Source: Marinibacterium anthonyi (lineage in GTDB: Bacteria > Pseudomonadota > Alphaproteobacteria > Rhodobacterales > Rhodobacteraceae). Taken from it: a stretch of 64,000 nucleotides of DNA. The stretch spans positions 310,001 through 374,000 of the forward strand of contig CP031585.1 of the NCBI GenBank assembly GCA_003217735.2. Reading direction: 5' to 3'. The notes beneath the pieces are model-generated. The model was not told the DNA's origin and searched no databases. It saw nothing but the letters and a program-made list of their open reading frames with translations. Shown here piece by piece: positions 1-8,021 of this stretch. The position numbers and the translations under genes were made by a program. How positions within the stretch are numbered: the stretch's first letter is position 1; each line of letters starts with the position of its first letter.

Positions 1-326
1 TCGCGCGCTGCGCGGGGCCGGACCGGTTCTTCGGTGTGAACGAGCTGCTGTATTCGACCCAGCGCGACTGGGTTCAGGCGGGCGATACCCAGGCGATCGT
101 GGGCGAGCTGAAGAAGATCGGCCGGATGGCCGGGCTGGACGACGCGGCGCTGGAAAGCTGCCTGCAGGACGGCGACAAGGCCCGCACGCTGGTGGCCTGG
201 TTCCAGGAAAATGCCGAAGCCGACGACGTGACCGGCACGCCGACTTTCATCATCGACGGCGAGAAAGTGCCGAACCAGCCCTATTCGGATTTCGAGAAGC
301 TGTTCGACGCCAAGCTGGGCGAGTGA
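1..326 (+). CDS. DsbA family thioredoxin-fold protein, 3' part only
   Basis: The reading frame is open from the window edge (frame starting at base 3) to TGA at 324-326, so the gene begins upstream. The visible part is the helical insertion and C-terminal half of a DsbA-type oxidoreductase. It shows an RCAG-D-FFGV segment, then the GTPTF motif that carries the cis-proline facing the active site in thioredoxin-fold proteins, and a final helix. The CxxC redox motif and any signal peptide would lie outside the window, so the catalytic status cannot be judged. Members usually form or shuffle disulfides in the periplasm. A strong hairpin follows the stop and separates it from the convergent lpxK. 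Confidence 0.85.
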   Translation, partial: ARCAGPDRFFGVNELLYSTQRDWVQAGDTQAIVGELKKIGRMAGLDDAALESCLQDGDKARTLVAWFQENAEADDVTGTPTFIIDGEKVPNQPYSDFEKLFDAKLGE

Positions 327-390
327 TCGGCCGCCGGCCCTGACGTCGGTCCGACCCCGACCGTAGTTTCCGGTTCCCAGGTCTGTCTGG

Positions 391-455
391 GGTATTTGGA
401 AAGAGAAAGAAGCAGCAGGGCGCGACCTTGCTGCTTCTTTCTCTTAAAAAATACC
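391..455. terminator. Bidirectional hairpin between convergent dsbA-like gene and lpxK, built from an inverted pair of a recurrent element
   Basis: Bases 401-415 (AAGAGAAAGAAGCAG) are the exact reverse complement of 431-445, and GGTATTT at 391-397 can pair with the AAATACC at 449-455. The arm on one side is A-rich and on the other T-rich, so the hairpin can end transcripts from both sides. The same word, GGGTATTT-GAAAAGAGAAAGAAGCAG, recurs once at 7764-7790. Confidence 0.7.
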
Positions 456-476
456 CCTCGCCGAAGGCACCGCGCG

Positions 477-1478
477 TCAGCGCGGTTGTGGCGCGACCTT
501 TGCCAGCATGTCCCGCAGCGCGGTGTCGTCCTCGATGGCCAGCCGCACCGGAAGGGTGATCACCTTGAACCGGAACTCGGGCGGCAGGCGGACGGCGTCC
601 TTTTCCGTGGTGACCAGTTGCGCGTTGCGGGCCATGGCCTCGGTTTCCAGGCGGGACAGCAGGGCGGGGCCGAGCGGTTGGTGGTCGTCCAGCGCCTCGG
701 CGCGGATGAGATCGACGCCAAGCGCGCGCAGGGTGGCGAAGAACTTGGCCGGGCGGCCGATGCCGGCGAAGGCCAGCGCGCGGGTGGTGGACCAGTCCAT
801 GCCGGTGTTCAGCGGCTCCAGCGCGCCGGTGAAGCGGGGCAGTGGGATGCGGTCGCCCCAGGTGTCGGTGAACCGGGCTTGGGCGGTGTCGGGGCCCAGG
901 GACAGCACGGCGTCGGCGCGGGCAAGGCCCTTGACCACGGGTTCGCGCAGGGGTCCGGCGGGCAGGCACAGGCCGTTGCCAAAGCCGGTTTCCGCGTCGA
1001 CCACGATCAGCGACAGGTCCTTTGCCAGCCCCGGGTTCTGGAACCCGTCGTCCAGCAGGACCACCGTGGCGCCTTCGGCTTCGGCCAGCCGGCCGCCGGC
1101 GGCGCGGTCCTTTGACATCACCACCTCGGCGAAGGCGGCCAGCAGCAGGGCTTCGTCACCGACCTGGGTGGCCGTGTGGCGGGCGGGGTCGACGCGCAGG
1201 GGGCCGTCGAGCGTGCCGCCGTGGCCGCGGGTGACCACCATGGGGCGGTGGTGCAGGCGGGCCAGCGCCTCGATCAGCCAGATGACCGTGGGGGTCTTGC
1301 CGGTGCCCCCGGCGTTCAGGTTGCCGACGCAGATCACCGGCACGCCCAGCGTCGCCTGTGGCGGCTGCGCCACGCGCCGGGCCGTGGCGGTGGCATAGAT
1401 CCGGCCCAGGGGCGACAGCAGGCGGGCGGCAAGGCCCGGGCGGGCGGGGTCGTTCTGCCAGAAGTCAGGCGGTTTCAT
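477..1478 (-). CDS. lpxK: Tetraacyldisaccharide 4'-kinase LpxK
   Basis: 333 residues. LpxK phosphorylates the 4' position of the lipid A disaccharide precursor at the inner membrane, the sixth step of the Raetz pathway. The N-terminus has the family's FW..D start, a hydrophobic stretch, then [11 protein letters not shown] (P-loop, residues about 52-63). The DDGFQN motif, where the family's conserved DDGFQ lies, and the [10 protein letters not shown] segment are also present. Length is normal for the family. The ATG at 1478 overlaps the 3' end of waaA by 14 bp, so the two are translationally coupled, which fits lipid A and Kdo assembly from one leftward operon. Confidence 0.95.
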   Translation of the reverse strand: MKPPDFWQNDPARPGLAARLLSPLGRIYATATARRVAQPPQATLGVPVICVGNLNAGGTGKTPTVIWLIEALARLHHRPMVVTRGHGGTLDGPLRVDPARHTATQVGDEALLLAAFAEVVMSKDRAAGGRLAEAEGATVVLLDDGFQNPGLAKDLSLIVVDAETGFGNGLCLPAGPLREPVVKGLARADAVLSLGPDTAQARFTDTWGDRIPLPRFTGALEPLNTGMDWSTTRALAFAGIGRPAKFFATLRALGVDLIRAEALDDHQPLGPALLSRLETEAMARNAQLVTTEKDAVRLPPEFRFKVITLPVRLAIEDDTALRDMLAKVAPQPR

Positions 1479-2757
1479 CGGCCGTTCCGTTTTCGGTGGC
1501 GTCGAGGGTTTCGATGACCAGGTCCGACAGCCGGTCGATCAGCCAGGCGCCTTCGGTGACCACGTCCCAGCCGGCCAGCGCCATGCGGGCGGCCTCTTCG
1601 GGCTGGATCAGGTGCAGGATGACCTCGGCCATGTGCTGGGCGCCCTGCACCAGCTGGGTGGCGCCGGCCTGGGCCAGGCGTTCGAAGGCCGGGCCGTAGG
1701 CGCCGGTATGGCTGCCGTGCAGCACCGCGGAGCCGAGGGCGGCAGGGATGAAGGGATGGGTGGCGGGGTCGTCCTCGGGGCTGAGGGTGCCGCCCAGAAC
1801 GCTGATCGGGGCGAGGCGGAACCACAGCGCCGGGCTTTCGGGGTCGCAGACCATCAGGACCTGGACGAATTCGTCGATCGGATCGCCCGGATACCATTCG
1901 ATGTACCGCAGCCCCGCACCGTCCAGCATGGCGCGCAGGTCGGCCATGGCAAAGCTGTCGGCGGGTGTGATCACAAGCAGCAGGCGATGGGCCAGGCGCA
2001 CGCAATGGCGATGCGCGCTGAGAACGCCGACGGCTTCGGATGCGCCCAGGCCCGCGGCGAACCAGATCTGGCGGCCGACCAGCATGTCGCCGATTTCGGT
2101 CAACTCTTCCTCGGGCCAGCCCGGCGGGGCGAGGCTGTCCTGCAGGGGGGGCGCGACCTGCAGCCGGTCCGAGGGGATGCCGATGCGCTGCAGCCGGGTG
2201 AAGGTGGGAATGTCGAGCGCGAAGATCCGCTGGAAGACGCGCAGGATGGCGCGTTCGGGGTCGGGGATCCAGGGCAGGACCTCGCGGCCCAGGCCGGTTT
2301 CGTCGATATCGGCGAGGATCAGGGGCACCTTGGCCTTGTGCGCCGCCGACAGCAGGTTGGGCATCAGGTGCCCGCCGGTCCACAGACCCAGCGCGGGGCG
2401 CCAGTGGCGCAGGAAGTCGGTGGCCGAACCCGGATGATCGGTGTCGAGCGGGACTTCGTAGATGTTGCCCTGGTGGCGCGGTGGGCGCGGGCCGGTCAGC
2501 AGGCGCTGGTCGAAGGTCAGCAGGATCGGCAGGTCGGGGCGCTGGGTGGTCAGGCGGTCGGCCAGGTCCAGCAGGGCCGCGGCGCGCATGTCCGAGGTCG
2601 CGTGGAACCAGACCGCCGGCCGGTCCGGACGGGGGCCGACCACCGTGATGCCGGTGGGCGGTTTGCGGGCGGAAATCGCCCGGTAGGCTGTCAGGCTGAG
2701 CGGCCGGATCAAGGCGTCAGCCGAGTTCCTCGGTCGAGGAGGCTTCGGCCTCTTCAT
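1465..2757 (-). CDS. waaA: 3-deoxy-D-manno-octulosonic acid (Kdo) transferase
   Basis: 430 residues. The enzyme adds Kdo to lipid IVA on the cytoplasmic face of the inner membrane. The GT-B-type transferase layout is visible: an N-terminal domain with W-H-TS-MRAA and a LLTFDQRLL strand, and a C-terminal domain with [26 protein letters not shown]-type residues around 330-360, the family's sugar-nucleotide site. It departs from the E. coli enzyme in lacking a clear N-terminal membrane anchor and starts with a Pro/Arg-rich tail. It lies between the DUF4170 gene (41-bp overlap upstream) and lpxK (14-bp overlap downstream). Confidence 0.85.
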   Translation of the reverse strand: MKRPKPPRPRNSADALIRPLSLTAYRAISARKPPTGITVVGPRPDRPAVWFHATSDMRAAALLDLADRLTTQRPDLPILLTFDQRLLTGPRPPRHQGNIYEVPLDTDHPGSATDFLRHWRPALGLWTGGHLMPNLLSAAHKAKVPLILADIDETGLGREVLPWIPDPERAILRVFQRIFALDIPTFTRLQRIGIPSDRLQVAPPLQDSLAPPGWPEEELTEIGDMLVGRQIWFAAGLGASEAVGVLSAHRHCVRLAHRLLLVITPADSFAMADLRAMLDGAGLRYIEWYPGDPIDEFVQVLMVCDPESPALWFRLAPISVLGGTLSPEDDPATHPFIPAALGSAVLHGSHTGAYGPAFERLAQAGATQLVQGAQHMAEVILHLIQPEEAARMALAGWDVVTEGAWLIDRLSDLVIETLDATENGTADETA

Positions 2758-2959
2758 CGCGCAGCCGGTGCAGGTGGGCGATGAAATAGCGCATGTGGGC
2801 GTTGTCGACGGTCTTCTGGGCTTCGGCCTTCCAGGCGTCGTAGGCCGATGCGTAATCCGGGAAGATCCCCACGATGTGGATCGCGTCGACGTCCTTGAAG
2901 GCGGATTTGGAAGGATCGATAAGCTCGCCTCCGAAGACGAGGTGCAGGCGTTGGGCCAT
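2717..2959 (-). CDS. DUF4170 domain protein
   Basis: 80 residues, with no assigned function. The start at 2959 is chosen because AAAGGAGG, a near-perfect ribosome binding site, lies six bases before the ATG; an in-frame start farther upstream at 3043 has no such site. The protein is soluble, with a predicted beta-strand (LHLVFGGEL), a DV-AIHIVG strand, and a helix-rich second half containing YASAYDAWKAEAQ and MRYFIAHLHRL. This matches DUF4170, a small alphaproteobacterial family often found beside waaA and lpxK. The last 41 bp overlap the start of waaA. A link to lipid A assembly is inferred from position only. Confidence 0.8.
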   Translation of the reverse strand: MAQRLHLVFGGELIDPSKSAFKDVDAIHIVGIFPDYASAYDAWKAEAQKTVDNAHMRYFIAHLHRLRDEEAEASSTEELG

Positions 2960-3039
2960 GGGGGCCTCCTTTCGCTGTGCTGGTTCGGCGGACCCTACGG
3001 ATGGCCGCGCCGGGGTCAAGATAGGGGCCGGTATTCCGG

Positions 3040-3819
3040 TCAAGATTCGGTCAACCCGGCCAGAAGTCCGGCATGTACCGCGGCACCGCCCGCCAGCACG
3101 CCGTCAACCGCCGGGTGGGGGTTGTTGAACCGCAGCGGCTGGCCGGTGCGGTCGGTGACGCGCGCGCCGGCCTCGCGCAGGATCAGGTCGCCGGCGGCGA
3201 CGTCCCATTCCCAGCTTTGGCGCAGGGTCAGCATGCCGTCGAACCGGCCTTCGGCGACCGTGGCCATGCGATAGGCCAGCGACGGGCGATATTCGCGCCG
3301 GAACTTGGGCGCCCCGTTGATCCAGTGGCGGGATTCAAGCGCCGGGCGCGCGGCCAGCACCGTGGCCTCGGCCAGCACGGGCTGCCGGCTGGGCGCGATG
3401 GGGGCGCCGTTGGCGGTGGCGCCCTGGCCTGTCGCGGCGGCATAAAGCCGGTCGAGCATGGGCAGGTAGATCACCGCCGCCGTCACCACGCCACGTTCGG
3501 CCACCGCCAGCGCATGGGCCCAGGTCGTCGCGCCTTCGATGAAGCTGCGGGTGCCGTCGATGGGATCGACGATGAACACCTTGTCGGCTGACAGGCGGTC
3601 GGGCGTGTCGGGCGATTCTTCGGACAGCCAGCCATAGGCCGGGCGGGCGGGCAGCAGGATCTGCGCCAGCGTGTCGTTGACGGCCAGGTCGGCTTCGGTC
3701 ACGGGGCCGGCGCCGCCGGGCTTGTCCCAGCTTTGCGCCGTGGGGCCGGTGTAGCGGCGGGCGACGTCGCCCGCGGCGCGGGCGGCGTCGATCAAAAGCG
3801 CAAGGTCAGCTGCCGGCAA
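3040..3819 (-). CDS. Inositol monophosphatase-superfamily phosphatase (CysQ-like 3'(2'),5'-bisphosphate nucleotidase)
   Basis: 259 residues. The superfamily metal site is clear: a WLSEES motif, then DPIDGTRSF at about residues 86-94, and the C-terminal WEWDVAAGDLILREAG motif. CysQ-type members hydrolyse 3'-phosphoadenosine 5'-phosphate from sulfate assimilation; inositol-1-phosphatase activity is the alternative, and sequence alone does not settle it. The only suitable start is TTG at 3819, which overlaps the end of the pmbA gene by 14 bp and implies translational coupling. It is followed by DUF4170 after 80 bp. Confidence 0.85.
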   Translation of the reverse strand: MPAADLALLIDAARAAGDVARRYTGPTAQSWDKPGGAGPVTEADLAVNDTLAQILLPARPAYGWLSEESPDTPDRLSADKVFIVDPIDGTRSFIEGATTWAHALAVAERGVVTAAVIYLPMLDRLYAAATGQGATANGAPIAPSRQPVLAEATVLAARPALESRHWINGAPKFRREYRPSLAYRMATVAEGRFDGMLTLRQSWEWDVAAGDLILREAGARVTDRTGQPLRFNNPHPAVDGVLAGGAAVHAGLLAGLTES

Positions 3820-5152
3820 GGGTCATCCCGTCGATGAGAAGCGAGGGCACGACGCGGCTGAGGTAATCGCGCGCGTCATTGGCCGGCTGGATCCGCAGCA
3901 GCATGTCGCCGAGGTTGCCGGCGATGGTGCATTCGTTGACCGGATAGGTGATTTCGCCGTTTTCCACCCAGAACCCCGAGGCGCCGCGGCTGTAATCGCC
4001 GGTGTTGGGGTTGATGGTGGATCCGATCATCGAGGTCACCAGAAGGCCGGTGCCCATGTCCGCGATCATCTGCGCGCGGGTCCTATCGCCCTGGGTCAGC
4101 GCGATGTTCCAGTTCGACGGCGACGGCGGGGACGAGGTGCCGCGCGTGGCGTTGCCGGTGCTGTCCAGCCCCAGCTTGCGGGCCGATGCCAGGTCCATGG
4201 TCCAGCCGGTCAGAACGCCCTTGTCGACGATGGCGCGGCGGGCGGTGGGCAGGCCTTCGGCATCGAAGGGCCGCGATCCGCCGATGCGGGGGCGGAACGG
4301 ATCCTCGATCACAGACAGGCCTTCGGGCAGGACCTGTTCGCCCAGCCTGCCCAGCAGCCAGGACGACCCGCGCGCGACGGACGCGCCGTTGGCCGCGGCC
4401 AGCAGGTGCCCGATGAGCGAGCTGGAAATGCGTTCGTCGAACAGCACCGGGTAGGTGCCGGTTTTCGGCTGGCGGGCGTTCAGCGCGGCAATGGCGCGTT
4501 CGCCGGCGATGCGCCCGATTTCGGACGCGGACCGCAGGTCCGAGGCATAGGTGCGGCTGTCGCCGTCGTAATCGCGTTCCATCCCCGTGCCCTGGCCGGC
4601 GATGGCCACGCAGGAAACAGAGGTCGCCGTGCGCCCGTAGCCGGCGGAAAACCCGTTGGTGGCGGCCATGTGCACCCGGCTGACGCCGTAATGCCCGCTG
4701 GCCGATTGCACCTGGCTGACGCCGTCGATGGCCATGGCGGCGGCCTCGGCTTCCAGGGCCAAGTCGCGCAGGGTGTCGGCGGCGGGTTCGGGGGCGGCAT
4801 CCATCAGGTCAAGGGCGGCGATGTCGTAATCGGTGACCAGCTGATCCGGATCGGCCAGCCCGGCGCAGGGGTCGTCGGGGGCTTCGCGGGCCATGGCGAC
4901 GGCGCGTTCGGCCATCATCGCCATGGTTTCGGGCCGCGTGTCCGAGGCGGAAACGATCGCCTGTTTCCTGCCGATCAGCACGCGCAGGCCCAGGTCGACG
5001 GCTTCGGATCGCTCGGCCTGTTCCAGCACCCCCTGGCGCACGTCGATGGCGACGGACCGTCCGTCGACGGCCAACGTGTCGGCGGCTTCGGCGCCCGCCT
5101 TTCGGGCGGCGTCAAGCAATGCATGGGCGAGCGAGGCGAGGTCCTGGGTCAT
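3806..5152 (-). CDS. pmbA: TldD/PmbA family metalloprotease subunit
   Basis: 448 residues from the ATG at 5152. Frames extend upstream, but this start gives the normal PmbA length and begins with the expected helix. PmbA (TldE) pairs with TldD; the heterodimer degrades unfolded peptides and matures some modified peptides. The N-terminal half carries the VR-G-LE-AERSEA strand region. The C-terminal half carries the R-I-GSRPFDAEGLPT and GNATRGTSSPPSPSN segments typical of the family and the SRGASGFWVENGEI block. PmbA lacks the HExxxH zinc site of TldD, and none is seen here. No tldD lies in the window. Confidence 0.88.
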   Translation of the reverse strand: MTQDLASLAHALLDAARKAGAEAADTLAVDGRSVAIDVRQGVLEQAERSEAVDLGLRVLIGRKQAIVSASDTRPETMAMMAERAVAMAREAPDDPCAGLADPDQLVTDYDIAALDLMDAAPEPAADTLRDLALEAEAAAMAIDGVSQVQSASGHYGVSRVHMAATNGFSAGYGRTATSVSCVAIAGQGTGMERDYDGDSRTYASDLRSASEIGRIAGERAIAALNARQPKTGTYPVLFDERISSSLIGHLLAAANGASVARGSSWLLGRLGEQVLPEGLSVIEDPFRPRIGGSRPFDAEGLPTARRAIVDKGVLTGWTMDLASARKLGLDSTGNATRGTSSPPSPSNWNIALTQGDRTRAQMIADMGTGLLVTSMIGSTINPNTGDYSRGASGFWVENGEITYPVNECTIAGNLGDMLLRIQPANDARDYLSRVVPSLLIDGMTLAGS

Positions 5153-5316
5153 CGATTGCATCTTCTTGGTCAAGGTCTGCCCAAGGCAGGTAGCCCAGCA
5201 GGCCCCGTCCCGCAAGGTATGGTCCTGTCGCGGCCCCTGCACAGCGGTAACAGAACGGCGACGGGCCGCCCCCAGGGGCGGCCCGAAGGATAGCATGTGA
5301 TCACATTTCGCGGCGG

Positions 5317-6870
5317 TTACTGGATGCGCTGGCCATTGGCGATGATATGGCCTTCGGCGTTGATCTCGAGCTTGGATTTCAGCGTGTCCGGCCCGTCGCC
5401 CGGTTCGGCCAGCAGGCCCATCATCATGCGCGCGCCGCCGGCCTCGTCCGGGCCGATCATTCCCATCTGGCTGAGCTTGTCCAGCAGCGCATTGCCGCCC
5501 GACAGCTGGAGGTCCAGCTCTCCGACCGGCCGGGGCATGCCACTGCCAAGGCCGTCCACGTCGGTATTGTCGAAGGTGAAGGCGCCGGTGCCGGTCAGCT
5601 GGGCGCCGACCAGGTCCAGTTTCAGCGCGTTGATGTCCAGCGCCTCAAGCTGGCCGGGCATCTTGCCGGTCTGTTCCAACCTGGTCGCCAGGTTCGGATC
5701 CAGCAGGTCGGTGAAGACGCGGGCCTTGCCGGCCAGGTCCACCAGCAGGGTGGCGGGATCGCGCGGCAGGATCGACTGGGGGTCGATCATCGTCCAGATC
5801 ATGTCGGACATCACGAAATCCTGAAGGTTCACCAGCATCTTGAAGTCCTGCGCATCGTCGCCCTTCGAGATCGGCAGCGTGATGCCGGCCTTCATCGCGG
5901 CGGCCTGCAACGACAGGGGGAAGGGCAGTTCGGCCAGCATGGCGGTGACCGTCGTGTCGGCCTGGCTGACGTCGTAGGTCAGGCTGTCGCCGTCGATCGC
6001 CATGTCCAGCTGACCGGCGGCCGAGCTGCTTTCGACGGAAAAGCTCTGGCCCTCTTCCTCGCCCGACAGGGACAGGGTTCCGCTGTCGTAGGTAAAGCTG
6101 CCGTTGACCGCGTAACCGCCTTCCAGCATTGCATAAAGATCGCCGCCCGTGTTGCCCGTCGGCAGGGCGCCGGTGCCGGTGAAGGCCAGCGCGTTCATCT
6201 GGCCGGTCGCGGCACCCTTGCCTTCGTCGGGCACGTCGAAGGCCATGTCGAAGGTGGCGGTCCGGGCCTTGGCCGACATCTCCATCGGGCGCGGCTCGCC
6301 CTGGCCGACGGTCGCCGAGGAGCTGATGTCGGCAAGGTTGACCGAGAAATGCACGGCATCGGGCGGCAGCATGGCCTCGGGCGCATCGAAGGAGGTCAGC
6401 GCGATGTCGACGGCCTTGGCGCTGAACGACTGCCGGATATTGTCGGGCGTGCCGGACATGATCATGTCGGCACCGGTCTGGGTGACCGCGATATTGGCGG
6501 TCACCGGCATGTTGGTGTCGGGATCGTCGAAGGTCGAGGTGATCGGGATCACCTCGGGCATCTGCACGCGGACTGTGCCGTCGCCGGCTTCGGTAAAGCG
6601 CAGGGTGCCGAAATCGACGGTGGTGGTGCCGGCGTCGATGGCGGGGTCGGCATCGGTGGCGGGCGTGGTGGTCATGGTAAAGACCAGGTCCGAGACGACC
6701 AGCGTGTCGCCGTCGCGGGTCTCGCTGCCGTCCACGGCATAGCCCGACCCGGCCAGCAGGTCGCGCATCGCGCCCCAGGCGTCTTCGGCGGTGATGTCGG
6801 CGGCGGCGCCCTGGGCCAGGGCGGCCGAGACAAGCGCGGAAACGGCGCAGGTGGTTCTGAAATGTTTCAT
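5317..6870 (-). CDS. DUF2125 domain-containing exported protein
   Basis: 517 residues from the ATG at 6870, preferred over a GTG 33 bases upstream because an AAGGGA site precedes it and it opens directly into a Sec signal peptide (residues 1-24, cleavage after AAA). The mature protein is acidic and beta-rich with repeated DG/TG turns and no membrane segment after the signal, consistent with a periplasmic or outer-membrane-associated all-beta protein. DUF2125 is widespread in alphaproteobacteria and has no known function. It is divergent from the crotonase-fold gene at 7069, with about 200 bp of shared promoter space. Confidence 0.8.
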   Translation of the reverse strand: MKHFRTTCAVSALVSAALAQGAAADITAEDAWGAMRDLLAGSGYAVDGSETRDGDTLVVSDLVFTMTTTPATDADPAIDAGTTTVDFGTLRFTEAGDGTVRVQMPEVIPITSTFDDPDTNMPVTANIAVTQTGADMIMSGTPDNIRQSFSAKAVDIALTSFDAPEAMLPPDAVHFSVNLADISSSATVGQGEPRPMEMSAKARTATFDMAFDVPDEGKGAATGQMNALAFTGTGALPTGNTGGDLYAMLEGGYAVNGSFTYDSGTLSLSGEEEGQSFSVESSSAAGQLDMAIDGDSLTYDVSQADTTVTAMLAELPFPLSLQAAAMKAGITLPISKGDDAQDFKMLVNLQDFVMSDMIWTMIDPQSILPRDPATLLVDLAGKARVFTDLLDPNLATRLEQTGKMPGQLEALDINALKLDLVGAQLTGTGAFTFDNTDVDGLGSGMPRPVGELDLQLSGGNALLDKLSQMGMIGPDEAGGARMMMGLLAEPGDGPDTLKSKLEINAEGHIIANGQRIQ

Positions 6871-7068
6871 TCGAAAGGGGTCCCTTCCTGGAAAAGTCGG
6901 CACATGCTCGGCTGTCGCGTTGGCGGCGTCAACCGCACAACCGCTTGATGCGGCGGTCCGGCGCTTGCCGGATCGGGCGCAAGGCGGGTTGCATTCCGCC
7001 CTTGCGGACGCATTCTGGCGCCGGGTCCGGTTCTGGCGGGCCCCGTTGCAACCGCCCCGGGAGTTTCC

Positions 7069-7686
7069 ATGATTCGCTGCGACAAGACCGACGGGATCTG
7101 GACCGTCACCATCGACCGCCCCGACAAGGCCAATTCGCTGACCCTGGCCATGCTGACGGACCTGGCCGAAACCATGGAAGCCGCGACCGGGGCCGACGGG
7201 GCCAGCGCGGTGATCCTGACGGGCACCGGCCGCGTCTTCTCGGCCGGGGCCGACCTGGACGAAGCGCGGGCGGGGCTTGCCACCTCGGATGTCTGGGAAC
7301 GCCTGTCGGGGGCGGTGGCCGCGCTGCCGTGCCTGTCCATCGCGGCGCTGAACGGCACGCTGGCGGGGGGCGCCATGGGCATGGCGCTGGCCTGCGACCT
7401 GCGGCTGGCGGTGCCGGGGGCCAGGGTCTTTTACCCGGTGATGAAGCTGGGCTTCCTGCCGCAGCCGTCGGATCCGGGCCGCATGGCCGCGCTGATCGGG
7501 CCGGCGCGGACGAAACTGATCCTGATGGGCGGCCAGAAGATCCCGGCGGACGAGGCCCTGTCGTTCGGCCTGATCGACCGGATCGTGGACCCCGGCGCGC
7601 TTCTGGACAGCGCGCGCCAGATCGCCGCCGACAGCATCGCCGCCGCCCCTGGCATCCGGTCCGCCATCAAGGCGATGTGCCGCTGA
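7069..7686 (+). CDS. Short enoyl-CoA hydratase/isomerase (crotonase-fold) protein lacking the catalytic glutamates
   Basis: 205 residues, short beside the 255-265 typical of the family, mainly at the C-terminus. The crotonase core is recognisable: IDRPDKANSL, the oxyanion-hole segment FSAGADLDE, and NG-LAGGAMGMALACDLRLA. In classical hydratases a glutamate sits in the GGG-E-A position and a second in the following P-E segment. Here the first is replaced in GGAMGMA and the second in FYPVMKLGFLP, so hydration chemistry is unlikely. An isomerase, thioesterase-like or purely CoA-binding role is possible. The start follows CCGGGAGTTTCC, a plausible binding site. It converges on a small leftward ORF. 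Confidence 0.8.
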   Translation: MIRCDKTDGIWTVTIDRPDKANSLTLAMLTDLAETMEAATGADGASAVILTGTGRVFSAGADLDEARAGLATSDVWERLSGAVAALPCLSIAALNGTLAGGAMGMALACDLRLAVPGARVFYPVMKLGFLPQPSDPGRMAALIGPARTKLILMGGQKIPADEALSFGLIDRIVDPGALLDSARQIAADSIAAAPGIRSAIKAMCR

Positions 7687-7696
7687 CGTCCCCGCC

Positions 7697-7751
7697 GGAC
7701 CGCCCCCAAGGACGCTCCCGCCCGCCCACCCCGCGCCCTTGGGGGCGGTCC
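7697..7751. terminator. Long inverted repeat between convergent genes
   Basis: Bases 7697-7711 (GGACCGCCCCCAAGG) pair perfectly over 15 bp with 7737-7751 across a 25-base loop. It lies just after the crotonase-fold gene, and the recurrent CTGCTTCTTTCTCTT...AAATACCCG element follows at 7764-7790. There is no clean U-run next to the stem, so termination may be helped by the T-rich element beyond it. Confidence 0.55.
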
Positions 7752-7763
7752 TCGCGCCGGCTG

Positions 7764-7790
7764 CTGCTTCTTTCTCTTTTCAAATACCCG
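7764..7790. repeat. Second copy of the GGGTATTT...GAAGCAG element
   Basis: Read on the minus strand this is CGGGTATTTG followed by AAAAGAGAAAGAAGCAG. It matches the half-element at 390-415 except for a GG/AA change after the TATTT. It lies between convergent genes, as does the first copy, so it is associated with gene ends. Confidence 0.7.
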
Positions 7791-7817
7791 GCCCGACACC
7801 GACCACCGGGCGGCACG

Positions 7818-7961
7818 TCACCGCTTTCGCCGCCGGCCCGGCACCTTCGAATGAAACCCCCGCGGCCGTTTGCGCACCCAGGCGGTGAACTTCGCCAGCC
7901 GCGAATGCGCCTGCAGGGCCTCGACCGTATGGCAGGACGCCGCCAGATCCGCCTCGCTCAT
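7818..7961 (-). CDS. Small basic protein, 47 residues, unknown function
   Basis: The reading frame runs from an ATG at 7961, preceded by a strong GAGGAAAGG ribosome binding site, to TGA at 7818. The first half is mildly acidic and helical (SEADLAAS-HTVEALQAH). The last 20 residues are highly basic (RKRPRG, RRRKR), suggesting nucleic-acid or ribosome binding. It is divergent from the flavoprotein gene at 8022, with only 60 bp between starts. I do not recognise a family. The ribosome binding site and the unusual charge split are the only evidence that it is translated. Confidence 0.45.
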   Translation of the reverse strand: MSEADLAASCHTVEALQAHSRLAKFTAWVRKRPRGFHSKVPGRRRKR

Positions 7962-8021
7962 CTTGCCTTTCCTCGCGGTCGCATTCCCCATAGATGAACC
8001 CGTCCCCAGGGAAGGCAAGCG

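Noticed and set aside
7069-7686. Crotonase-fold gene as a truncated pseudogene
   Set aside because: The frame is intact with normal codon use and a good core fold, and the missing C-terminus ends at a clean stop before a terminator-like repeat. A short functional variant is as likely as decay.
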